64,000 bases of DNA from Laetiporus sulphureus 93-53 (lineage: Eukaryota > Basidiomycota > Agaricomycetes > Polyporales > Laetiporaceae): contig NW_024468521.1 of assembly GCF_001632365.1 (NCBI RefSeq), positions 124,001-188,000 on the forward strand, read 5' to 3'. The translations under genes and the position numbers were made by a program. Of the stretch, positions 1 to 12,500 are shown piece by piece. Numbering within the stretch: position 1 is the stretch's first letter; the number at the start of each line of letters is the position of its first letter. A model generated the notes under the pieces. That model searched no databases. It was not told the origin of the DNA and saw only the letters and a program-made list of their open reading frames with translations.

Positions 1-57
1 AACCAAACAGGTGGAGGCAAGGTCGTTGAGGTGGAGGAGGTTTGGGTAACGGGTTGA

Positions 58-267
58 TTACAGGGGCAGAGGGGGAACAGGCTGAAAAGAAGGCTCAATG
101 ATTAATTGTTCGATGAAACGCTCTCCGATGAACATACCAACACGAGTCTTTAAGGACGCGGCACCCTTCGTTCGCGTACGTGATGGAGGAGAAGACGGCG
201 ATGAGGGACGCTTTCGAGTGCGTTTACGTGCAGCACCAGCAACTTTTCTCGTCTTGCGGGGAGCCAT
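58..267 (-). CDS. Short basic protein or first exon, unidentified
   Basis: An ATG-initiated reading frame of 69 residues on the minus strand. The first 35 residues are rich in Lys, Arg, Ser and Pro (it begins MAPRKTRKVAGAARKRTRK), like a nuclear tail. The rest is more ordinary (GMFIGERFIEQLIIEPSF). A GTAATC sequence overlaps the stop codon and could be an intron donor, in which case this is the first exon of a gene running off the left edge. I do not recognise the family. A chance frame cannot be excluded. Confidence 0.3.
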   Translation of the reverse strand: MAPRKTRKVAGAARKRTRKRPSSPSSPPSRTRTKGAASLKTRVGMFIGERFIEQLIIEPSFQPVPPLPL

Positions 268-721
268 GCTGCCAGCACATCAAACATTGTCCGTAATAGT
301 TAGGTCGTTGAACACAAATTGAACATCGACTTTGGTAGATCGATCGAGAGCACGTGACTCATCACCCACAAAGCCAAATAGCGTTCAACAGCCGTCAGTC
401 TTCGGTCACGTTAAGTCCAACGCTCAGTGAAGGTGCACTGAAAATGAACCCTTGAGATGCCTGTGTTACGGCAGTGTATGTACTCAAGCATCGTATCAGT
501 CACCACTCACGATGAATGACCGTTCAGCGCAACAGACAACCGAGTGCGGTACGCCACAGTCCAGTTCGCTCCTGATTATGCGATATACTATTCAATGATA
601 CATCCTGTACAGGAAGTGTCCCGCAACTCCTTCAATACATTCCGGATGCTGTCCATGCCCCACGCTCCTCAAGGCGTTCATTGGAATCATCCCCCCGCTC
701 CTCGCATCCTCAACGTCCTAG
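268..721. other. Intergenic, no gene seen
   Basis: Only short overlapping frames are present and none shows consistent protein character. It probably holds the leader of the gene at the left edge and the 3' flank of the F-box-like remnant. Confidence 0.5.
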
Positions 722-1247
722 TCACAAATCCTCGTCAGGCTGGTTCTGCTTAGGAGGCTTTGGTATCGTTGCGAATTTAACCCTAAGCGCGTCCTGCATG
801 TCCTTGTGAGTCCAACCGGCAAATTCCTGCACAGGGGTGAGGACTGTGGAGCATGCCCATCCGGCGGATGTGGTGAAGGAGACCGGGAGTAAATTCTGGG
901 TTGTCCTCAGCCCAGCGCATATAGAGGACAAGGTCAAAGACCTGCTCCTTCAAGTTTCGTTTTGGGATGCTTGCTATGGCATTAACTCCCTCTGTATTGT
1001 GGAGGATACGGAGCACGAGCATCCATCGTCCGCGAACGCAGTTGGAGGCGGCGTCCTCATACGTGACACTGGGAGGAGCGCTCGATGCCGCGTTACGTCT
1101 GCCACCAAGCTGCTGTTGTCTCTGATGGATGTAGTCGGTGATGATGGAATGGGATGCAGCGTTGTACATCGTCGAGTTTGTCCTAGCTGCGCTAATGATG
1201 TCCTGGGCAGATTCAGAATGCCTCGAGATGTCCAGAAGCGTCTCCAT
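722..1247 (-). CDS. F-box-like protein gene or remnant
   Basis: The minus-strand frame preceded by IDELP reads LPMETLLDISRHSESAQDI and then SAARTNSTMYNAAS. This matches the spacing of fungal F-box motifs of the ankyrin-linked type (LPxELLLxI..L.S..DI.AL..TNR.LY). A later stretch (EDAASNCVRGRWMLVLRILHN) weakly resembles an ankyrin repeat. The C-terminal end reads well only in another frame (VQEFAGWTHKDMQDAL, near 750-830). A splice using the TGTGCAG acceptor near 838 would not restore that frame with the donors I can see. The gene may therefore be truncated and decayed, or have an intron I cannot place. The F-box assignment is by motif only. Confidence 0.35.
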
Positions 1248-1273
1248 GGGTAACTCGTCGATTTTTTCGACAT

Positions 1274-2516
1274 CGCAATATCGATAGATGAATATGAGAG
1301 GATGAGTATGTGCGATGCGTTCGAGAAGACTCAGTGTGAGGGATTGCTGATTCTTCGACCAGGTTTGTCCGCATTTTTATGCCATGGTCGTGGCGTGCAG
1401 TGCATCTACTTCTCTTGTTCTCTGCATATGCTGTATGTTGCGATTGATTGCAACAAAACTAATCACAGGTATACCGAGTGTTCGGCTGGACGGAAATAGC
1501 TGAAGCAATCTCTAGATCTTGTTATGGTGAGCCGCTCGCGTATTCGGTGTCTCAGATACAGCGAGGAATGATACAAGGTATCCCAGCCGCAGACGCCGAC
1601 TCACGGTGATGATATCTTGTCAGTTGTCACAGAATCATGATCCAGGTGTGGCGTTGTAGATGCACAATGTTATCGACGAGCCTCTTTCTTTTTTTTCTCG
1701 CCAAATGTACGTAGAAGTTTAACACCGTGGTTTTATCGGCAGCCGTGGTGTCTGTGTCCCGGCATAATGGCCATCCACAATTGTCGAAAACAGTCTCCAT
1801 TTCTATCAGAACGTAGTACAAGCCCGACTGTCCGGTATTGATGTAGCGTTGTCAAGCACATCTCATGCGTCCGTTGCGCACACGGTTATCATAATGGCTG
1901 ACACGCTGACTTGTTTCCATATATGAGGTGCTAGTTGAGTCATCTATTGTATAGCCCTCTCTAGATCATCATTTCCCCCTGATGTTGGATGCGATGAAAC
2001 CACGATAGGTGTGTCGTCGAGAAACACAAATCCCTTTTTTGGTTGATCACAGTGGAAATGATTGGATGCCTGCCACCTCAGCAGTTCCGTTCTTGTATAG
2101 CTGCTTTGTAGCATATATCATCATGTGTTGTATTTTGTGGGCCGTTAAAATGTCTCCGACTGCACTACCGTTTGGCTGTACCCTGTAGTGCGTGCAGTTC
2201 GAAATAAAAGTGACAGGCTACGCCACACTCAGTCACGTGCACGCTACTTCAGTCCTTCACCGCAGAAAATATATACTGGTAGACAGAATTCCACAATATA
2301 CACCTGCGAAATCTCATCATCTGTGGGTGATCGTAATTACGCTCACTCTGCATTACTACCGTGCGAATGAGAATTTGACAGTTAGACCTTAGGTGGAAGA
2401 AGATATTCAAGGAATCGTGGTAGCAGGAAGCTGACCACCATACGATACCGCATAATAAGACCCGGTTTGTTTATCCGACTTGCCACGAGACAAGATCTTT
2501 CTCTCGACGTCCTCTT
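1274..2516. other. Intergenic, no gene seen
   Basis: Moderately AT-rich sequence with only frames of 60-70 codons that overlap each other on both strands and lack protein-like composition. No repeat or RNA gene was recognised. Confidence 0.5.
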
Positions 2517-3453
2517 TCACTCGAACGGCGGAATGGTTCCTGGAAGAGATACCTGCCCACTCTTATTTGCATTGTACCAATCGACGTGATGAACGGCACC
2601 TTCATCAATGATCCTACGCGGCTAATGTGCTCCTCCACGTGCTCCTTATTCGCATGCGCACAGTGCATATGGCCACTCGAGTCGACCATGAATGCAATAC
2701 GCTTCTCGTCTGTGAGCATCCGCAGCCGTATCAACCGCAAGGTAGATCCACGACCCAGTCGCTGAGGTGCGCACGAGAACGTTGACGTGCCCGGCCAGGT
2801 GGCCAATCGTATCGACCAGGTAGAGGCTCCCGTCAGCGAAGTAATCCAACGCGCGCGGGAAGGGCCCGATGGACATGTTGAAGTCCTCATCAGCGAGAAA
2901 GCACGTGCAATCGAGGAGGGTGTTTTGTAGGATGTCCGACTGTGGGTTGGCGGGGAAGCCATCTTTCAGCAGGTGCTCGCTTCCCATGCCGACTACGGAT
3001 GTGGCGTTCGGAAACACTGACGTAACTCCAATTCTGTTGCACAGGGAGTCAGCCCAAGCGAGGATAAGGGATCAGATTGAGCGTATGCACCGATCGAAAT
3101 GCAGATGGCTGAGGATGATTCTGGACATGGTTTCGGACGGGATCCCGCCCTCAGCCTCCAGGGAGAAGTCGGCGGTCTGGGACACGCTAATGGTAGCCAC
3201 TTGGCAATCACGCCTCGGACTGCGGGCGGGTAACTTTCAATGTCTCGGTGCAAGCCCAAGTCGAATACCAACTATTCACGAGTAACCGAGTGGCGCAGAG
3301 AGAACGCAAGAGATGGGCAGACGTTGATCTCTGAGAGTGTGCAGTCCGCAGCGAAGAGGTAAAGAGGGAGATGCATGATGCCCGCTTCCAGGGCGGAGAC
3401 CTCGATGAACGGCTGATTTGGTTCAGGAGGGGATAAAGCTCTAGATTCGGCAT
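2517..3453 (-). pseudogene. Metallo-beta-lactamase-fold lactonase-like pseudogene
   Basis: Translation in pieces follows the fungal quorum-lactonase-like MBL family from start to stop: MPNLELYP, QPFIEVSALEAGIMHLPLY, LVFDLGLHRDIESYPPAVRG, IILSHLHFD, SVFPNATSVVG, LVDTIGHLAGHVNVL, LTDEKRIAF, and finally DWYNANKSGQVSLPGTIPPF with a stop at 2517-2519. The pieces lie in different frames. I see a frame change just after MPNLELYP, an in-frame TAG at 3272-3274, an approximately 8 nt deletion near 2720 that removes the metal-binding His-Asp, and another small deletion near 2567. A normal intron (about 3031-3088, CTGAC branch site, AACAG acceptor) is still recognisable. The HxHxDH metal motif reads HLHFDR, so the active site is lost as well. 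Family known; loss of function is inferred from the multiple lesions. Confidence 0.8.
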
Positions 3454-4590
3454 CTTCGCTATGTGTTCGAGCAGCTGTAGGCGAAGGACAATATAGATAA
3501 GGTTCTCGCGGTAGAATTTCGTACTCAGATGCGTAACGGCATCACCTACATGAGTACGAACCATCCTTGTAAAGATGGCATCTAAAACAATTGTCCTCGG
3601 CTATCGCGTAGCTTGGAGTGCCTTTCCGGCATGCACGGGTCACTGATGAGCTCATCATTGGATCCTAGTAAGACCTCCTAGAGTTGCCTGATGTGACAAG
3701 GCCCGAGGACGTGTATACGCAGTGTTGCCAATTTTCACTGCTCTGCAGTCTCGTTCGCTAGTTCGATTGTCGAATTGAGTTGCTAACCTTCTTTTCCCTT
3801 GCCGCTGCGAGTCTCAGTCCGCCAAATGACGCGCAGTCATGAGGCTAGATGCGATGAAACATGTACAGTGTCTCGGAGATTCTCGACCCATTCACCCGTC
3901 AAAAAGAGCATGAAAAGCAAGACAAGAAGGCAAGGGATTCCAGTGGAACTCCCGCCGGGCCCACATGAACACGTTGCCTGCCAAGCCTTGATCTCAGCGA
4001 CGAGAGTATAGGTCTGTCTGAGAGTGATGGCGTGAGCGCTGCATCGTTACCTCATCGACTACGTATACTCTGATTCGGGTAGTTCTACTCGATCAAAGCG
4101 AGCCCCCTTTTGAAAAAAATCGCATTCACGGACTGATTGGGTTGCTGAGGTCGCGCACAGTAGGCTCGGTCTGAACAATACAAGAAAGGCAGAAGCAGAG
4201 CAGAAGACACAGAAAGAGAATGCGAAAGCAGAAAAGAAGGCCAGCGCAGAGCACTCTTCACGGATCTCTCACTCTCACATTACGCTCAGGTAATCGAACA
4301 ATCGAACGAACAAACGGGACGATGCATATGAGTCGCATACTTTACATAGGGTGACGCTGTACCTACCAACGCCGGTCCTGGCACGGACATTGCGATTTCA
4401 CTTCGGAGACTGCGGTGAGAGCATACGCCAACAACAGCTCGTCTTGCCAATAGATAGAATCGAACGAATGATAACGCTGCCCCACGTAAACATGCAGCAG
4501 GACATTACATGAGCACATACACGTAGCCGCCACAAACAAAGATTAGAACTATTGATACGGAACAATTTACACCGTGCGATGGGCCCATGC
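3454..4590. other. Intergenic, no gene seen
   Basis: Between the dead MBL gene and the LCB1 3' end there are only short frames. The part nearest LCB1 (about 4150-4590) probably contains its 3' untranslated region. Confidence 0.45.
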
Positions 4591-6497
4591 CTATCGACGC
4601 TTGCCCAGGATCTTAACGCAAGCGGCCTTGACCACGTTCGCTGCCTTCTCACAGTCCTTACGCGACATCGCCGCACTGATCGCGAGGCGAATGCTCGGTC
4701 GCACATCCGTCGGCTCCTGACCGCGCAGCCGCTTGGCTCGCGTGAGCATCACGCCCTGCGCAAGCGCCTCTTCCACGACCTCCTGTAGCAACCGTTCCTC
4801 GAGCGGGCCGTCGAATTGCACGCGCTCCCGCGGGTACACCGATGCCGGATTCGAGAACCGCACGGACGAGGGCGAGAGCGGCGATGCGGGCGTCATGGGT
4901 GTAACAGGCGAGAGTGTGGCGGCTGGCGGGGTGGCGGTGCGCACGTTGATGTGGATGAGAGCGCTGGCGGTGTGCGAGGGGATCGTAATGCAGTCCACCT
5001 TATCTAGAATCGCGCGGACCGCTCTGACGTTCTCCTGCAACGTGTTCAGAATGGATGGTGTTTGCCGCAGGATATTGATACCCTCTGATGCTGCAACAGC
5101 CAGCATCGGTGGCATTGAAGCCGAGAACACGAAAGCGGTACCGTTGATGCGCTATGTTGAGGCACATGAATGACTGTGGATGAAATGAGCTGACACTAAC
5201 ACTAACCTGGTGCTTGACCACGATGTGCGAACCGGCACAGAAGCCACCAGCTGACGTGAGCCCAGTGGCCATCGAACCCACGAGCATGTCCACTTGCGAG
5301 GCCTATGAGGCTACGATGAGTCAAGTTTTTCATGCAGCACTGCAGAACGATTGCCTACCGGAACGTTATACAGTTCAGTCAAGCCGCGTCCGGTGCGCCC
5401 AACGCTGCCAAATGAGACACTTTCGTCGAGAATCAACCGGTACTTATACTTCAACTTCAGCTCCACCAGCTTTGGCAAGTCTGACATCACGCCGTCATGG
5501 TCGAAGATACCCTCCGTCACTATGAACCTCCTGGTCAGCGGCATCCTCTTCTTGCGACGCTCCTTCTCGACGCTCTCGAGGACATGCTCCAGGCTCTCCA
5601 TGTCATTGTGATCATACCAACGCACTGTGCAACGAGAGATCTGCAGACCCTTCTGGATGGCAAAATTAACGCCGCGGTCGGCAACGATGATATCGCCGCG
5701 CTTGCAGAAGGCGGGAATAACCGAGCTGACGGTAGAGAACGCCTGAGAGTAGATGATCGATGCCTCGGTGCCCAAAAAGTCTGCGATGTCCTGCTCTAGC
5801 TGGATGTGTACATCTGTTGTTTCCAATTAATACTCATAACGAAGCAACGAGGGGATCAGACGCACCCTGCGTGCCATAGAAGCCAGCAGGACCACAGCTA
5901 CCAAGACCGTACTTGCGTAGCGTTTCCACACAGCGCTCTTTGATTTTTGCGTTACCAGCAAGGCCTGTGAAATTGTAGGTGGCAAGGTTGAGCACCGTCT
6001 TTCCGTTCACGAGCTTGGGCTTGGGTCCTGTGGGTCCCGCGATGATAGGCACAGCGTCCAAATCTGACTGCTCAGTGACATCAAGAGGCGGGGCCAAGGG
6101 TTCGGGCGTCCATTCATCCACCAAGTCATCGATTTCCTGATGATTCACGGTCAGCACAGCATTCGAGCCAACCTCTACGTGCACACAGGCCTACCTTTTC
6201 GCTGAAGTTAATGAAATGCTTGCCAGATGTCTCAGCCTGTGTCCTTGACTGAAGCAACGTCCGAATGGCGAAGATGATCAGGATGACTTCGAGGAGCGTG
6301 CGGCCAGGGTCATCTCGATGCGATGACCTGACGTAGCGTGCAATTACCGCGGAACCAGGTATCTTGTAGAACGTCGTCTCGAAGGTATCATAAGACTGAG
6401 CAAGGAATGTAAAGAGAGGCTCTAAGCTTGATGACGTCGCACTCATCGTCGCGCTCATCGTTGCGCTCATCGTTGTCAGCGGCGAAGTAGGAGGCAA
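4591..6497 (-). CDS. LCB1: Serine palmitoyltransferase subunit 1 (LCB1)
   Basis: Long-chain-base subunit 1 of the ER serine palmitoyltransferase, which condenses serine and palmitoyl-CoA in the first step of sphingolipid synthesis. Five exons: 6497-6195, 6136-5866, 5813-5359, 5302-5207 and 5151-4591, giving 561 residues, close to the family norm. A hydrophobic segment ([15 protein letters not shown], about residues 68-82) is the N-terminal membrane anchor. Family words follow in order: [94 protein letters not shown] and [14 protein letters not shown]. As in other LCB1 proteins, the PLP-binding lysine of the partner LCB2 is absent. The Cys of SCGP is kept, while the usual following Arg-Gly-Phe is Ala-Gly-Phe. 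The N-terminus carries a repeated MSAT tetrapeptide. It diverges from the next gene across 172 bp. Confidence 0.95.
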
Positions 6498-6669
6498 CGG
6501 ATAAGGCGCAGATTCAGGCTTATTTTACTCGGTAAGGATATTCTTTGGCAAATAAATAATATGGACCTGTGCGCGCTATACCCCTCGTGATCGTCGCGTT
6601 GCCTCGACTTTCAATTCTGTCGCGATCGCCAACGACGAGGTGCAGCCCTGCGCTCGTCGAGGGCAGATG
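6498..6669. promoter_or_regulatory. Short divergent promoter region
   Basis: 172 bp separate the LCB1 start codon (6497, minus) from the first good ATG of the plus-strand gene (6670). It is AT-rich next to LCB1 (about 6520-6565) and must hold both 5' leaders and promoters. No certain TATA box was assigned. Confidence 0.5.
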
Positions 6670-9185
6670 GCATACTCTGCTTCTCACCGCAATGCTGCCT
6701 CAATGTCTACTACAAGTCTCGTACCTCCACAACCGACGCACGCCAGGCAGCGGCGAATGACAACCTCGTCGCTCCCGCCTCCGTCTCCACTCAACCTGGT
6801 CAGTTATCGTGGAACCTGTCGACGGAGCATGACTTACGCGTTGAGCGTGTCCATGAACAGCCAGAACCAGTCCAGGGGTACCGACGACCACCCTCGCCGC
6901 TTAGGAACGGCACAACGATTGATCCCAATACTGGCGAGCTAAGCGATGCTGGGTCCATCCAACGCTCGGAAGATGGAGATGAAGGGCGCTGGACGCGATC
7001 GCATTCTCCATCTCCCTCTGTAGCAAAGTTTGCTGCTAACATTGCTCAGCGGGTCGGCTCCCTGATGAGCACCGTGAGCCCTCGCTCCCATGCCCTTCCT
7101 ACCGATGATGAACTGGAAGCAGAAGCAGAGCGAGAACGTGATAGGAGTAGGAGAGAAGCAGAACGGATCTTGATGATGGAGGCTGAGAATAAACGAGCGG
7201 CAGAGGAATGTGTGATGCATTCTTCTGGTGACGGGCCATCTAGCTCTCTCCTTCCACCTCCTCCGCTATCACAGACGATCTCAGCTACTCCTTCTTCTCC
7301 GAAATCTTCTCAGAAAGAAGGGAGCTGGTGGGCCATGGCCAAGAATAGGCTAACACCAACCAAGGAGCCGCTCACGCCAGCACAGCAGATTATAGAGGAG
7401 ACCAAAGCACGAGAGAAGGAGCACGAGAAGGAGAAGAAGAAAGCCGGAAAGGGAAAACAACGCAAGGATTCATGGCCTTCAGCGCCGGACGCGAAGTTTG
7501 ACGATCCAGCGTTCATTCAGTTGGGCCTCGCTTCTTCGATCACACCGCCACCTCCGAAATTTGTATCCGCTGCTCCTTCTTCTCCAACACCATTCAATTT
7601 CCACGGCCTCCCAGGCACTCCTCCGAGTCTCTCTACGTCTCCCTTGCGGTCCATGGAGGTTCGTAATTCCTCGCCAACGAGAACTCCCGCTCCAATGTAC
7701 GCCCAGTTCAATGCCCAGGGGACCCTTGACGTTCCTGGTACTCTACTGACGATCGTCCAGCGTTTCGAGAAATTAGAGAAATGGACAGTCGGGCACGTAC
7801 GAGCACTGGAAGAGCGCATGGACGACGTAGAACGCTGGCTTGTTGAGAAGGAGAAGGAGAAACAGAAGGAGCAGGAGCAGCCTGCCGCTCGACAGCTTCC
7901 AAATGGTGATATGGAAGCAGGGGAAGGAGATATGGGTGAGATTCGTGAAGAACTAGCAGAACTCTCGGGGCGTGTCACGGAGCTGGGACGTGAGATGGCG
8001 AGAATGTTGACTGCTTCCGCCAACCTGTTGCCAGGTCCTTCACGCAGTACGGCTTCAATCGCACGGTCACCTACCGCCACTTCCTCCGTTGCCGTCTTCT
8101 CAATCTCGCAGAATGTGTCAAGCAGCCCTCAAACAACTCCTCCGAATAGCACAGGCGCTATTAGTCCGCCTCCATCAAGGCCTGCTATGCCCACGCGGAC
8201 GTCACGCACCCGTCTGCCGTACCCGACAGGTGACTATGCTACCCCGCCCGACTCGACTCTACTGAGTCAAGGCGTGTTTTCGCCGGGCAGTTCACCTCCG
8301 TCGTCCATCACGTCTGCAAGCAAGGTGCCTCATATGTCTCCTTCGGATCTTCCTCCGAGCGTGGAACCTCCGAACCCTATACCCTCAGGGCTTCCTCGTA
8401 CTGCATCTCCCAGCAATTCTACTGGCTCAGCCACTGAGTCACCACCTGCTACAACCTCTGCCATCACGGCTACTACTTCAACTATCAGTGTGGTCCGTAG
8501 TGCCAGTTCGGTTGAGCTTCCCCCTCCGATAATACCTGCAGCGCGTACTAACAGTGCAAGTCCGACACCACGGAAACGGTACACAGTCGCTCTCGGTGGA
8601 CCGATCATGTCCGCAAGCCGCTCAGAGCAGGAACGACCGATGACTCCTGCTTCCCACCCACAGACGCGCGAGCTCAGCACAGCGTTCTTCTCAACATCAT
8701 CGAATGCGACCACCGATGACGAGGATTCGGATGCCGGAGGCGCGAATGATGAGACCATCGGAAAATCTGTTGCCCGCCGCGGAGGTCTGGCCACCCAATC
8801 TGACACGTCCGATAACGGTCACGGCAGGACGCCATCCGCGTCGTCCGCGACAAGCCAGGGTAGTCAACTAAGGCGATCGCGTCCACGAACGATCTTCCGA
8901 AAACAGCACCCCAGCAATGGCCATATCGCTGCACCGTCTCCGATTACTCCTCTTAACATTCGTCTGCGCTCCAGATCCAGCGACCGGTTTGGTCTTGGAA
9001 TATCTGATTCTAGCGGCGCACCAATCACGCCTGTATCGAGCAAGTTTGTCGATCCACTGGTGGTCCGCAGACAGACGAAGGAGGCGTTGGCCGGAACCGT
9101 ACCCAATCCGCCGAAAGTGATGCCAGGAAAGCCGAAGGTGCCCGTGGGAGAACTGGTGGCTTACTTCGATCAAGAAAAGGCGTAA
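6670..9185 (+). CDS. Ser/Pro-rich coiled-coil protein, unknown function
   Basis: A long uninterrupted coding stretch (6861-9185) whose first in-frame ATG inside it is 7065. Upstream codons still read as protein (RNGTTIDPNTGELSDAGS, SVAKFAANIAQRVGSLM). I therefore model a first exon 6670-6798 joined through a GTCAGT...GAACAG intron (6799-6860), for about 817 residues. An alternative frame through the same bases (GQLSWNLSTEHDLRVERVHE) also looks coding, so the true 5' structure is uncertain and may involve an indel. Two charged helical stretches (around ELEAEAERERDRSRREAER and VERWLVEKEKEKQKEQEQ) look like coiled coils. Long Ser/Thr/Pro linkers surround them, with many SP/TP sites. The C-terminus VPVGELVAYFDQEKA is the least repetitive part. 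I do not recognise the family; a cytoskeletal or signalling scaffold would be a guess. Confidence 0.75.
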
Positions 9186-9591
9186 TCCAATTTGATAGAT
9201 CCCGGTTGAGCACCAATGATGCCAGTTCTGGAGTGACTGTGATGCATGTACTCTGTGCTGTTCTACCTCACTCTGTGCTGTTCTACCTCCATCTTGCTAC
9301 TTTCCTGTGATATGTGTTTTGTATGTTACCGGCACATGGTGCATTGCTGATACCTTTTCATTTGATACGCCCAATGCGGTATGATACCTACTTTATGTTT
9401 GTTTGGAAATTTGTTGCTTGGACATAGGCAAAATAGCACCGGCTAATTATTACTGAATGCAATATAAATTAATTATTCAAAAACGACGCGCTCACGTGCT
9501 TGACGCGTCAGAATATCAACGGTGAGTGAAGCGCCCATTCGAACTACTTGGCTATTTCTCTGTGTCTCAAAGTTCACTCTCGCCTGTCGCA
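9186..9591. other. Intergenic: 3' flank and promoter of SAP-domain gene
   Basis: Contains a direct duplication of a 22-base CTCTGTGCTGTTCTACCTC-type unit near 9246-9287 and an AT-rich segment (about 9440-9480) upstream of the next ATG at 9592. No gene is seen. Confidence 0.5.
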
Positions 9592-12500
9592 ATGTCCGAT
9601 TCGAGCACTCATATCCTTTTCAACTCGACTGCTCTGCATTCTCTGAAGCGCCAGCAGTTGCTCAAGCTGTGCAAGATCCACTCTGTCAAGGCAAAGGGGA
9701 AGAATGCAGATCTGATAAAGCGGCTGGAGGAGCACGCACAAGAGAATCCTCAGATGGCTCTGATGGACCCTGCCATTCTTCAGGCCCAGCAGATGATCTA
9801 CAGTGATGTCGGAGATATGAGCATGATGGAGGAGGATACAATGATGTCGGATGTGACCAGGGTGGATGAGCAGTGGGAGATGGTCACAGATGATATTCCA
9901 CATAATTCAGAAGTGACAATGTCTTCGAAGAAGCGTCTCCAGAGTGCAAATGTCGGTAGAGAACCCGGCACTCCAGGCCCAGCCAGTGAGTCCCATCTTG
10001 AATGCACATAACAGCACTTCGTGGAGGTCTTTCGAGAGCTGTCTATACGGAATGGAAATATTTTGAGTGACTTTCGTTGCGGTCTCACTTATACTATTTC
10101 TGCCATTGCATGCATGATATTGATTGCCTTTAACCTATAGCATCTACTCCTCGCGTGCCTTCGTCCCTCAGGATAAAAACCAAACAGACACCTGCACCCG
10201 CGCTGGGCACCAATCCCGCACATCTCGAAGGCTCACAATTTCTAAGCGCAAGACAGACGCCCGCTTCAGAGGAAAATATCAACATATCATTCTCGGCGCC
10301 CCTGCCTGGAAGCTCTACACGCTTAGGAACTCCCGCTCCCGCAGATGCCCTTCTCGGATCGGGCAAGGGCAAGATGACCACCATCCGACTCATCTCACAT
10401 GACACAGACCATGCACCTTCACCGCCTCAGCTAGCGCCTTCCATGACCACGTTTGACTCAGCCTTAGGCTCATCACGCTCGCACACTCCGCCGGCCAGCA
10501 AAATCCAGGTATGGCGCGCATCGCCCACCCAAGGTGAACGGCTTTATCCGAGCATCCCGTACGAAGACATCCAGAGCCTGCAAAGCTTCGTGGTGCCAAA
10601 GCCGGCAGAAGTGAAGGGGCGGAACGGAGGTGTCTCTGCGGACAAAGGCCTCGATATGCCCGGCAGCCTCACATTCCCAGCAGACAAGCCCTCGCCAACA
10701 GACCAGTCGCAACCCCAGGCTGTCACGACGACGAGCACAGCGTTAGCGGGGACCTCCAATGTGCTTTCTCCTGCGCTCAAGCCCAACACGTCGCCAAGCA
10801 AGAAAGAGACGCTCGGAATCCCGCGCAGCCGACCGTTCATCTTCGGTTCGCCGCTATCCAAGCATAGCCCGTCGAACACGGACTTTGGCAAGGCCGCTGC
10901 GTCCGTGCTGGAAGAGATGAAGAAGAGGCTGGCCGAGCAGAAGGCGCAGAAAGGAGCGAGCGAGCAGAAACCGTTCACGGAGCGCGTCGCACGCTCGCGT
11001 GCCGTTGTTGAGCAAGGGCAACAAGCGGGGAGCACGGATCGGTTCGCAAAGGTGCACGAGCAGACGTTCAGCAAGATGGCCCCGATCACGAGCCACTATG
11101 CCGCGCGCCGTGTGATGCTGCCTGAGTCGAAGAAACGCGACCTGGCCACGCTGGGCGCTGGTTCTGCCCCGGGCGTGCAGAGGAAAAATGACAGCGTCGC
11201 AAGTGCGCTCGCAATGCACGGCAGTGGGGCCAATGGAGACGAGGATGCGGGAGATCGCAGGCTATCGAAGCGTATGCGTACTACGGACGCCACGGATGTA
11301 CACGAGGGAAAGAGTATCTCCTTGGAGCCTGATGCCGTCACTGCGGACACAAGACAGAAGCAGAGGGAGCGGGATGCCATCCGCAGGAAGGTAGACACCC
11401 GCAGGCGGAGCAGCTGGGACAAGACTAGTCCCGGTCGCAAGGCGATCATGGGTGAGTTTATCTGGTCATCGCGCTTTATGAACCTGATTCATTCTGGGTA
11501 GCCAAATCATCACGCACTGGCTTGTTTGTCACTGCGAAATCTGTTGTCCGCAATGTCCTGAGCAGAGGTACTGCTTCTTCAGGAACGTCAAATTCTGGCC
11601 CATGTACCAACGCAGACCCGTCCACTGCTAAGCCTCCCCCTGCACTCAAACCGACAACGGGTGCGAGAGCTGCAACGTGGACAGCCTCGCAGCGGACACG
11701 AATGGTCTCCGACGCCAGTAAGCACAGCTTGAAGGCGCGCACCTCTGTGCCCCAAGCATTGGCACGTGAGCGGAAGGCACAGGAACCCGTGCATGGGACG
11801 AAAGAAGCTACAAAGAGGACGAATGCAGGAATTCGGTCTGCAACCGCGGCGCCTTCCGTATCTGCAAGTGAAGACACCGTGAAATCTCAGTTACACACGA
11901 GCAGCAGGCCTAATATTCAGCCTACAACAGATATGCTCGCATCGAGGATTTCCTCGGGCGTTGCGTCCGTGCGGGGCATTCCATCCACCGGGAGCAAGAG
12001 CTCCTTAGGATCTGGCTCTCGCGTGCCAGTACCGTCCTTGAACGGCAAGCGGAATATGAGGTGCAAGCTGCCGATCCCGAAGCCTGCAATGGTGGAAGCT
12101 GGAGCCGCAGAAAATGGTACAAGCGGTGCTGGCGATCGGAAGGGATCATCCTCTCTGATGGCTCCCACCGCCAGTTCTCTGGCCAGGATGCAGAGCGTTG
12201 CGAATGCAGGCGGAAAGGGTTCAAGCTCAAGCCTTGCCTCAGTGAAGGAGCAACCCGCCAAGAAACTTCAGGCCAAGAAGCCCTCACCTTCCTTATCGTC
12301 GAAAGCAGCACTGGATGTCATCACAAATAGTACCAAGCGTCAGCCGGCCACCAGGATATTTGTTCAGCCCCTGACCGCAGCTACGTTCACCACTCCCAGT
12401 GTCATGGCTACTCCCGTGAGGAACTCTTCCCTCGCGGAAGCTGCTAAGCTTGCCCCGGGCACTCCCTCTGCGATATCCCACCTTGCATCACCACCTAAAC

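Noticed and set aside
783..1253. 138-residue plus-strand frame opposite the F-box-like remnant
   Set aside because: The minus strand carries the recognisable F-box spacing; the plus frame has no family resemblance.
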